DNA from: Palsa-1392 sp963819975
GTDB taxonomy: Bacteria > Verrucomicrobiota > Verrucomicrobiia > Chthoniobacterales > UBA10450
Direction: 5' to 3'
Assembly (NCBI GenBank): GCA_963819975.1
Contig: CAWFYE010000011.1
Span: forward strand, 434,001-498,000
DNA length: 64,000 nt
Position numbers and translations under genes: made by a program
Notes under the pieces: generated by a model
Told to the model about the DNA's origin: nothing
Seen by the model: the letters and a program-made list of their open reading frames with translations, nothing else
The model's database searches: none
Shown here: one piece after another, positions 35,498 through 42,868 of the stretch
Layout: every line of letters starts with the position of its first letter
How positions within the stretch are numbered: the stretch's first letter is position 1

Positions 35498-35703
35498 GCG
35501 TGATTCTTATGAAGGCAGATCCGATGCCATGCAATAAAAAATTTCCCGTCCGGACAAACTTTTTTGCCGCGTGGTTTCCAAGATCGTGCGGAAAGGCTTC
35601 GGTAATTCTCTAACTAGGATTGGCATAGCGGAGAAAAATTGAGACGCAATTTGCCCACATCGGGAGGAAACCGGTTCTCCGGATATTTCTCTGGCGATTC
35701 TTT

Positions 35704-36963
35704 CTAGCCAACGATCCGCCCACTCACCTCACCGAAGCCGACCCGGTAGCCATCTCCTTCCGCCCAGCCGCTGATCGTCAGGCGATCGCCGTTCTCCAGC
35801 CATTTGCGCGTCTCGCCGCCTGGCAATTGCAACGGGTTGGCCCCGCGCCAGGTCAGTTCCAGCATGCTGCCACGCCCGTCCTCAGCGGGGCCGCTGATCG
35901 TGCCACTGGCCAGAAGGTCGCCCGGCTGCAGGTTGCAGCCACCGACGGTATGGTGCGCCAGCTGTTGCGCGATGCTCCAGTAGAGGTTCTGGAAATTGCT
36001 CCGGGTGATGGTTTGCGGCGCGCGCATCTTCGCGGTCTGCAAAGTCGCTTCCAACTGGATATCGAAAGTGAAATCGTCCGGCGCGCGCAGATACTCCATC
36101 GGCGGCGGATCCTGGGTCGGGAGCGGTTTTCGAAAGGGCTCGAGCGCTTCAAGGGGCACGATCCAAGGCGAAATGCTGGTGCAGAAATTTTTCGCGAGGA
36201 AAGGACCGAGCGGTTGGTATTCCCAGGTCTGGATGTCGCGCGCGCTCCAATCGTTCATCAGGACGAGCCCGAAAATATGATCCGCCGCGTGTGCGATCGG
36301 GACCGGCTCGCCGAGTTTGTTAGACGGACCGACGAAGAAGGCCGCTTCCAGTTCAAAATCGAGTGCCCGTGTAGCGCAGAAAATTGGCGCCTCCGCGTCC
36401 GGCGGCTTGATCTGGCCATGCGGCCGGCGCACCTCGGCCCCGCTCGGCACGATCGAACTGGCCCGCCCGTGATAGGCGATCGGGAGCCATTTCCAATTTG
36501 GCATGAGCGCGTTTTCTGGCCCGCGAAACATCGTCCCGACGTTGAAGGCGTGGTGATAGGAAGAATAGAAATCGGTGTAGTCGCCAATCCGCGCCGGCAA
36601 CTGCATCGTTACCTCCGCCTGCCGATGGAAGGCTCGCGCCCGCAGTGCTCGGTCGTCGCGAAGGGTCGCGGTCTCGGCCGCGAGCAGGTGCTGCAAAATC
36701 TCACGTGTCCCGCGCCAGGCCGGGCGGCCGAGAGCGAGAAAAGCGTTCAGCGAGTCGCCGGCGAAGATTGGGCGCGAGCCAAGGTTTAGCCCGCGAAAAT
36801 GTCCACCCTCTTCGAGGACGGCGAGATCGAGGACGAGCTCGCCGATCGCCACTCCGGCCCGGGCCGGACCTTCGTTAGGCCGAAAAATTCCGTAGGGCAG
36901 GTTCTGGATCGGAAAGTGCGACTCAGGCGCGACCTCGATGAAGGAGCGAAGCGGTGTGGACAT
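35704..36963 (-). CDS. fahA: fumarylacetoacetase
   Basis: 419 residues, same length as the animal enzyme. Last step of tyrosine/homogentisate breakdown: fumarylacetoacetate to fumarate and acetoacetate. Key segments are DYTDFYSSYHHAFNVGTMFRG (metal Asp and catalytic His), YHGRASSIVPSG, ALDFELEAAFFVG (metal Glu pair) and MNDWSARDIQTWEYQPLGPF (metal Asp). The acetoacetate could be activated by the CoA-transferase at the start of the window. It lies 3 bp downstream of an unknown conserved-looking gene; homogentisate dioxygenase is not in the window. The 206 bp downstream hold no gene. Confidence 0.96.
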   Translation of the reverse strand: MSTPLRSFIEVAPESHFPIQNLPYGIFRPNEGPARAGVAIGELVLDLAVLEEGGHFRGLNLGSRPIFAGDSLNAFLALGRPAWRGTREILQHLLAAETATLRDDRALRARAFHRQAEVTMQLPARIGDYTDFYSSYHHAFNVGTMFRGPENALMPNWKWLPIAYHGRASSIVPSGAEVRRPHGQIKPPDAEAPIFCATRALDFELEAAFFVGPSNKLGEPVPIAHAADHIFGLVLMNDWSARDIQTWEYQPLGPFLAKNFCTSISPWIVPLEALEPFRKPLPTQDPPPMEYLRAPDDFTFDIQLEATLQTAKMRAPQTITRSNFQNLYWSIAQQLAHHTVGGCNLQPGDLLASGTISGPAEDGRGSMLELTWRGANPLQLPGGETRKWLENGDRLTISGWAEGDGYRVGFGEVSGRIVG

Positions 36964-36966
36964 GGT

Positions 36967-37914
36967 TCAGGGTTTCTCAAGAAGGCCGAGCGCGCGCAGA
37001 TCGTTGCGCGGTTCATCAAAGCTGCAACTGCCTAACGACGTCACGAGCTGGCGGCGAGCGGTGATCTGCGCGGTCGAGATTTTCCAGTCGCGCCAGCGCA
37101 TCACCTCGTCATCGAAAGTGAACGAGCTTCCGTCCTCCTCGGCCAGCATTTCCTGGGTCTGGCTTTCGCTCCAGCGATGCTCGGCCGCGAGCACCCCCGC
37201 CCCGAGGACGTTGAGGAAACCGTGCATTTTCGTCCCGACACTTTCCTGAAAGAGACGGACCGGGTGATGCAAACCGGCGGTAAACTTGATCGGGACACGG
37301 TGCCGGGCCGCCGTCACCAAAGTGCGGGCGATTTGCTCGCCACCGGGAAAAGCGTCCGCCGTAACCCCGCCGGTGCGAAGTTTAAAGCCCGCTCCACTGC
37401 CGGAAAGCGCTTCGATCGTCTTGGTTGCCTTCTCGGCTGGTGCCTCCCAGAAAACATTCAGCGCCAGATCGCCCAGAGTAGCGCGGGCCACGCCTAACGA
37501 TTTCGCCACCGGCCCCGGGGGCAACGGCATTTCGAATTGCCTGACCGTAACCAAACCCTTGTGTCCGTTGTGAAATTCCTTGATCGACTCTGCCACATTC
37601 TCGAGAGCGCGCCGGAACTCGGGCGGCTTCGTCGTCTTCGGGCCGAGCGCGGAAACGTCGAGCGGATGTTCGACGTCGAAGGCCGCCAGTTGGGCCCGCG
37701 CTTCGCCAAATTTTGCCACTGGCAAGATGAAGGCACCGAGCATCCAGCGCTCGGCGCAACGCAGATAGGCCGCCTGATTTTGCAACGCCGGTTCGAGCAC
37801 GAGCTCGGCCGGCGGGAAAAGTCCCGCGTAATCGATCGCATGGGAAAGAAGGGCGCGTAAGGAAGCAGCCGGCATTGGGAGAGAACTCAACGGCGCAATC
37901 ACCGCGCTCGTCAA
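36967..37914 (-). CDS. unknown protein co-transcribed with fumarylacetoacetase
   Basis: Up to 315 residues; an internal ATG at 37875 (MPAASLRALLSHAIDYAGLF) is as likely a start as 37914. Cytoplasmic, alpha/beta pattern with barrel-like repeats. Standout segments are DYAGLFPPAELVLEPALQNQ, AERWMLGAFILPV, the GAGFKLRTGG strand, IKFTAGLHHPVRLF and TKMHGFLNVLGAGVL. The RTGG and AGLHHP segments, both at ends of predicted strands, look like an active site. I do not recognise a named family. The 3-bp gap to fahA makes a role in aromatic catabolism or an Fah-linked side reaction the best guess. Confidence 0.8.
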   Translation of the reverse strand: MTSAVIAPLSSLPMPAASLRALLSHAIDYAGLFPPAELVLEPALQNQAAYLRCAERWMLGAFILPVAKFGEARAQLAAFDVEHPLDVSALGPKTTKPPEFRRALENVAESIKEFHNGHKGLVTVRQFEMPLPPGPVAKSLGVARATLGDLALNVFWEAPAEKATKTIEALSGSGAGFKLRTGGVTADAFPGGEQIARTLVTAARHRVPIKFTAGLHHPVRLFQESVGTKMHGFLNVLGAGVLAAEHRWSESQTQEMLAEEDGSSFTFDDEVMRWRDWKISTAQITARRQLVTSLGSCSFDEPRNDLRALGLLEKP

Positions 37915-38057
37915 CCAGTGGTTTCATCCCGCGCTCCCCACCGCCGCGTTCCTACCTCGCGGCTCTGTCCAAAAATTTGCACTCAAGATGATTTCTTTTC
38001 CCGCAATTCGAAGCAGCGGGACGCGTAAACGCGGCCCGGCAACCGATTCAGCGAGCG

Positions 38058-39206
38058 GTGGAAATCGAACTCGAGAAGGTGCTTTCCGAACGCAAGGAAG
38101 GGGAAGAAGACGTGAAAAACACGGTCGTCACGCCGCGTCTGCGCGTGCACCATCTGCTCCGCCGTCCCTTCGATACACGCTCCTTCGCCACGACCGGGCT
38201 CTTCCTTCTCGCGGTTTTCTACACAATCTATTTCATCCGTTCGCTCCTCCTCCCTATCGTGCTTGCGCTTCTTCTTAGCTACCTTCTCCGACCGGTCATA
38301 CGCGGATTGGCCAAGGCGAAAATCCCGCCCCTCGTCGGTTCCGCGTTCCTCCTCCTCTCGCTCGTCGGATTGACCGGCTACGGCGTTTCCTTCCTCGCTG
38401 CGCCGGCCTCCGGTTGGCTGGAAAAGGCGCCTTATAGCCTGCGGGAATTGCAACATAAGTTGGTCCCTTTTAAGAGGCCGATGGAGAAGGTCGCTCGGGC
38501 TAGCGGCGCAATCGAGAACCTGACCGCGACCGAAGACAAGCAGGCCAAACCGCCGACCGTGGAAGTAAAAAAGGAGCCGCTGACCCAACGGTTGATGGTA
38601 CAGACGCCGGAGCTGTTGATCGGCGCCCTGACGACCCTCATCCTGCTGTATTTTCTCCTCGCTTACGACGGCGTCTTCCTCGCCAAGGTGATCAAGCTTA
38701 TGCCGACGCTCTCCGACAAAAAGCGCGCCGTCTCGATCGCGAACGAAATCGAAGCCCAGATCTCGCGTTATTTGTTTACCGTCACCCTCATCAATTGCGG
38801 CCTCGGGATTGCAGTCGGAACGGTAGTTGGCCTCCTCGGTCTGCCAAACCCGCTAATGTGGGGCGCGATGGTCGCGCTCCTGAATTTCGTTCCCTACATC
38901 GGCGCCCTCACCGGCATCATTTGCATGACGTTAGGTGCGGTCCTTAGTTTCGACAGTCTCGGTTATGCGATGCTTTTTCCGCTATCTTACTTTGTCATCG
39001 CCACCCTCGAGGGGAACTTCATTACGCCTTTTGTGATGGGACGTTCCCTGACATTGAATCCGGTGCTCGTCCTGCTCTCGCTCACGTTCTGGGGCTGGAT
39101 GTGGGGCATTATCGGAATCATTCTCGCGGTTCCGATCCTGGCCGCCTTCAAGATATTCTGCAGCCACATCGAGCCGATGGAGCCGCTCGCGGAATTCATC
39201 AGCTGA
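38058..39206 (+). CDS. AI-2E family transporter-type permease
   Basis: 382 residues, eight predicted membrane helices in the 2+1+5 layout of the family. TTGLFLLAVFYTIYFIRSLLLPIVLALLLSYLLRP, the PFVGL-like NFVPYIGALTGI segment and TPFVMGRSLTLNPVLVLLSLTFWGWMWGIIGIILAVP are diagnostic. Members export AI-2 in E. coli or act as Na/H antiporters elsewhere, so the substrate is unassigned. The start is a GTG at 38058 after a charged N-terminal tail. A second member, cut by the window edge, is at 62919. Confidence 0.9.
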   Translation: MEIELEKVLSERKEGEEDVKNTVVTPRLRVHHLLRRPFDTRSFATTGLFLLAVFYTIYFIRSLLLPIVLALLLSYLLRPVIRGLAKAKIPPLVGSAFLLLSLVGLTGYGVSFLAAPASGWLEKAPYSLRELQHKLVPFKRPMEKVARASGAIENLTATEDKQAKPPTVEVKKEPLTQRLMVQTPELLIGALTTLILLYFLLAYDGVFLAKVIKLMPTLSDKKRAVSIANEIEAQISRYLFTVTLINCGLGIAVGTVVGLLGLPNPLMWGAMVALLNFVPYIGALTGIICMTLGAVLSFDSLGYAMLFPLSYFVIATLEGNFITPFVMGRSLTLNPVLVLLSLTFWGWMWGIIGIILAVPILAAFKIFCSHIEPMEPLAEFIS

Positions 39207-39269
39207 CCGACCGGCGGATCGCCGAGATTCGCATTGCCGCCTCGCCGGCACTTGTGGAAGCTCCCTGCC

Positions 39270-40544
39270 ATGAACAGGCGCGAGTCAACCCACGGCCAGC
39301 CGCGCGTCTCTACAGCGGTTGGACCGACACTGAGAATCCTCATCCGAGTCTGCGCGGTGCTGCTTCTTGTCGTCGTCCTCGTAGCCATCGTCCTCGTCGT
39401 CGGGCGCAATCGCGTCATCGCGAGCGCGCAGGAGGCACTGGCGGCCGACTTCGCCAAAACCTCGACAATGCCGCCACACAACCAGCGTCCGGAAAAACTG
39501 GACCGCGACCTGGTGCGGGTCCTCGTGCTCGACGGAGGCGGCATCCGGGGCTTGATCACGCTCGAGATTCTGGCCGCGCTCGAGGAGAAAACAGGCCGGC
39601 GAGCCGGGGACCTCTTCGACGTCATCGCTGGTTCTTCGACCGGCGGCATCATCGCCACACTCCTCACCCTGCCGGGAGACGACGGACGCCCTTGCTACAG
39701 CGCGAGTGATCTTGTGGGTATCTATCGCGATTTCGGCGCGAACGTCTTCCGCTCCTCCTTGGCCTATAAAATTTTCACGCTCGACGGTTTTGTCGGTCCG
39801 AGATTTCCGCGGCTCGGGCTGCGTGGGCTGCTGCTCGACAAGATCGGCTTCGTGCACATGGCGGACCTGACCAAACCGATCTGGTTTCCGTCCTATTCCG
39901 ACACGAACCGCGAGCCGTTTTTTTTTCGCAGCCGCGAGATCCCGTCCGCCGAAATCTCAGGAAGCGACGAATACCTGGTAGCCGACGCGATCATCGCGGC
40001 GACGACCGTGCCTGGCATCTTCATGCCAGCGGAAATCAAAACGACCGACGGCGGTGATCTCGGCCTGATCCTGGACGGGACGATCTATGCGCCGAATCCG
40101 GTGATGTCCGCGATTCTAGGCGTGGGACATATTTATCCCGGCAAGTCCATCTACCTGGTCTCGCTCGGGACCGGTGGCGCGGGCTCGTCTTTCGGCGTGA
40201 AAGAGGCGAGCGGTTGGGGCATGGCGCAATGGCTGCCGCGCGTGCTTGAGACAATGGCCCACGCGCAGGCGGTCTTCGAGAACGACTTCGCGAGGCTCGA
40301 TAACCTTCCAAATGGCAGGCCGCTCTGCGCGCAATATCACCGGATCGACAAACCGTACATTGCCGGTTGGTCGTCATGGTTCGACATCAGCCGCAAGAAT
40401 ATGGATGCACTGGCCGCCTTCGGTGCGACTCTCGCGCACGAAGATGACGCTCAGATCGCCAAAATCGCCCGAGATCTTCTCGCGATCGGCGAGGCCAGCG
40501 GAGAAATCGCGCAAGAATACCGGGAGCCGGCGTCGGCGGAATGA
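39270..40544 (+). CDS. membrane-anchored patatin-like phospholipase
   Basis: 424 residues from the ATG at 39270; a TTG-started frame 12 codons longer exists. One N-terminal membrane helix (ILIRVCAVLLLVVVLVAIVLVV) anchors the protein. The patatin domain shows VLDGGGIRGL (oxyanion hole), GSSTGG (nucleophile Ser of G-x-S-x-G) and the Asp of the dyad in LDGTIYAPNP. It would act as a lipid acyl hydrolase at the membrane surface. The C-terminal 60 residues (AFGATLAHEDDAQIAKIARDLL) are helical. Confidence 0.93.
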   Translation: MNRRESTHGQPRVSTAVGPTLRILIRVCAVLLLVVVLVAIVLVVGRNRVIASAQEALAADFAKTSTMPPHNQRPEKLDRDLVRVLVLDGGGIRGLITLEILAALEEKTGRRAGDLFDVIAGSSTGGIIATLLTLPGDDGRPCYSASDLVGIYRDFGANVFRSSLAYKIFTLDGFVGPRFPRLGLRGLLLDKIGFVHMADLTKPIWFPSYSDTNREPFFFRSREIPSAEISGSDEYLVADAIIAATTVPGIFMPAEIKTTDGGDLGLILDGTIYAPNPVMSAILGVGHIYPGKSIYLVSLGTGGAGSSFGVKEASGWGMAQWLPRVLETMAHAQAVFENDFARLDNLPNGRPLCAQYHRIDKPYIAGWSSWFDISRKNMDALAAFGATLAHEDDAQIAKIARDLLAIGEASGEIAQEYREPASAE

Positions 40545-40612
40545 CCCAGCGCTCAGCCGCGGAATGAACAGTTTAACTTGCCGTCCGAGCGGCTCGCACG
40601 TTAGAAGATTGC

Positions 40613-41788
40613 GTGGCTGATATCGCAAACCAACCCATCGCGCCTAACGAGTCGTCGGCGACCGAGGCTTACTCCCGCAAGAATCCTTTCCCCGGCCGGT
40701 TGCTCGTCAACCGGCGCTTGAACAGTCCTGACTCGGAAAAGGACACCCGCCATTTCGAAATCTCGCTCGAAGGTTCCGGAATAACCTACGAAGTCGGCGA
40801 TTCGATGGCGGTCTACCCGACGAACGATCCCACCCTGGTCGCTGAAATCCTGGAGGCGCTCGGGGCCACGGGCGACGAAGAGATCGTGGGCCAGCGCAGC
40901 GGGCCGACTACCCTGCGCGAAGGTTTGCTCCGTGATCACAGCATCACTCAGGTGACCCCGAAATTTCTCAAGGCGATCGCGCAACGCGCTTCCGCCGCCC
41001 CGCTCTTGAATGAACTGCTCGAGCCGGAACGGAGAAACGACCTTGCGACCTACGTTTGGGGCTTGGAAATGATCGATTTTTTGGTCGAACATCCCTCCAT
41101 CAAATGGACGCCCCAGGAATTCGTCGCTCTGCTTCCCAAACTCCAGCCGCGCCTCTACTCCATCGCTTCCAGTCTCAAGCTGCATCCCGGCGCGGTCCAT
41201 TTCATTGTCGACGTCGTGCAATACCGCAGCCATGGCCGGACTCGGAAAGGTGTTTGCTCCACCTTCCTGGCCGAACGCTGCTCCGATTCGCCCGCTCCGA
41301 TCTTTCCGACCGCTTCGAAATTCCGGCTGCCCGAGGATAACGACGTCCCCATCATCATGGTCGGCCCGGGCACAGGTGTCGCGCCTTTCCGAGCGTTTCT
41401 GCAGGAACGTCAGGCAATCGGCGCTCGCGGCCGGAACTGGCTGTTCTTCGGGGCGCAGCGCGAAAAGAGCGATTACTATTACAAGGAAGATTTCGACCAA
41501 TTTACCGCGGACGGAATTCTAACCCGAATCGACACCGCTTTTTCACGCGACCAGGCGCACAAGATCTATGTGCAAGACCGGATGATGGGCGCGTCGGGCG
41601 ACGTTTGGAAATGGCTTGAAGAAGGCGCTTACTTTTACGTCTGCGGGGACGCCAAACGGATGGCCAAGGATGTTGACGCCACTCTGCGTCAGATTGTGCA
41701 ACAGGAAGGTGGTTTCAGCGAAGAGAAAGCGAACGGGTACGTCGAAAAGCTGAAGAACGAGAAGCGTTATCGCCGCGACGTTTATTAG
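40613..41788 (+). CDS. CysJ-like NADPH reductase module (FAD and NADPH domains, no flavodoxin domain)
   Basis: 391 residues corresponding to the C-terminal two thirds of diflavin reductases. FAD site: RLYSIASS and the GVCSTFLAER segment; NADPH site: MVGPGTGVAPFRAFLQERQA, the LFFGAQREKSDYYYKED segment and YFYVCGDAKRMAKDVD; it ends in the family tail GYVEKLKNEKRYRRDVY with terminal aromatic residue. The FMN-binding flavodoxin domain is missing, so electrons must pass to a separate flavodoxin or directly to a sulfite reductase haem subunit. The start is a GTG. A GCCTAACGA word encodes the APNES near the N-terminus. No sulfite reductase gene is adjacent. Confidence 0.9.
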   Translation: MADIANQPIAPNESSATEAYSRKNPFPGRLLVNRRLNSPDSEKDTRHFEISLEGSGITYEVGDSMAVYPTNDPTLVAEILEALGATGDEEIVGQRSGPTTLREGLLRDHSITQVTPKFLKAIAQRASAAPLLNELLEPERRNDLATYVWGLEMIDFLVEHPSIKWTPQEFVALLPKLQPRLYSIASSLKLHPGAVHFIVDVVQYRSHGRTRKGVCSTFLAERCSDSPAPIFPTASKFRLPEDNDVPIIMVGPGTGVAPFRAFLQERQAIGARGRNWLFFGAQREKSDYYYKEDFDQFTADGILTRIDTAFSRDQAHKIYVQDRMMGASGDVWKWLEEGAYFYVCGDAKRMAKDVDATLRQIVQQEGGFSEEKANGYVEKLKNEKRYRRDVY

Positions 41789-41806
41789 CGACGCCGACGT
41801 CTTCTA

Positions 41807-42766
41807 TCAAAGGACGACTGGCCGCCCTTCAGTCATGACCAGCATCTTTTCCTCTACGCCGTGGGCACGCGCACTCGAGAGCAGGCGCTCCGGCGGCTCG
41901 TGCAGCGGCTCGTAGCCGAGGCGGAAGGTGCCATAGTGCATCGGCACCAGTTTCCGCGCCCGCAACTCGAGAAAAGCGCGAACTGCTTCCTCCGGGTTCA
42001 TGTGCACTTCGCGTTTGCTCGGCGCGTCGTAAGCCCCGATCGGGAGGAGCGCGATCTCGATCGGAAAACGCGCCCCGATCTCCGCAAAGCCGGGAAAGTA
42101 AGCGCTGTCACCGCAGTGAAAAATCGAGCGCTCGTTGGCCTCGATCACGAACCCGCCGAAACCCCGGTGCTGATCGGCAAGGAGCCGCGCGCCCCAATGA
42201 TGGCATGGCGTCAGCGAAATCTTGAGCGGCCCGGTTTGGACCTGTTCCCAATGCTCGAGCTCGTGCACGATGTTGAAGCCGAGATCGTGCACCAGGTTCC
42301 CCACCCCGGTCGGGACGACGATCGGCTGGTCGGCCGCGACCCGGCGCAGGCTGCGCCGATCGAGATGATCGAAATGGGCGTGGGTCACGAGGACGAGATC
42401 GATCGAAGGCAGGTTATCGATGTGAAAACCGGGGCGTTTCAGCCGCTTGATTACGCTCAGCCACATCGACCAATTCGGATCGATCAGCACGTTCATGCCC
42501 GCGACCTGGATGAGGAAAGAGGCGTGTCCGATCCAGGTGATGCAGACCTCTTTCGGGCCGACCTTCGGAAAGAGCGGCGTCCCGCGATCGCCGGAGCGCT
42601 TCGTAAAAAGCGAGGGAATCAGGACCTCGGTGAGGAAATTCCGCTTGTGCCAGTCGAGGCCGGGCTTCAAGCCGACGCGCTTGGGCTTGCTCGCCAGCGC
42701 GCTTCCGTTTTTAGCAGAAGCGCGCACGACCTGGGTGCGCTTTTTCCGCGAAAAAGGTGTCGGCAC
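41807..42766 (-). CDS. metallo-beta-lactamase-fold hydrolase (NAPE-PLD/UlaG-like)
   Basis: 319 residues. The metal motif THAHFDHLD gives H-x-H-x-D-H; further ligands are in LTPCHHWGAR, HCGDSAYFPG and PMHYGTF. The order and the IGHASFLIQVAGMNVLIDPNW start match the NAPE-phospholipase D/RomA branch, which cleaves phosphodiester or lactone bonds. An N-terminal basic stretch of about 45 residues precedes the fold. Divergent from comEC with 102 bp between. Confidence 0.92.
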   Translation of the reverse strand: MPTPFSRKKRTQVVRASAKNGSALASKPKRVGLKPGLDWHKRNFLTEVLIPSLFTKRSGDRGTPLFPKVGPKEVCITWIGHASFLIQVAGMNVLIDPNWSMWLSVIKRLKRPGFHIDNLPSIDLVLVTHAHFDHLDRRSLRRVAADQPIVVPTGVGNLVHDLGFNIVHELEHWEQVQTGPLKISLTPCHHWGARLLADQHRGFGGFVIEANERSIFHCGDSAYFPGFAEIGARFPIEIALLPIGAYDAPSKREVHMNPEEAVRAFLELRARKLVPMHYGTFRLGYEPLHEPPERLLSSARAHGVEEKMLVMTEGRPVVL

Positions 42767-42868
42767 AGTCGGCCAACCATATAAACTAACGCCGGTGAAG
42801 CAATCGTTTTGCGGGACGCCCGCGGGACCGGATAAACGGCTGCTTTTTGCCTAACGAAATGTTCTCCG

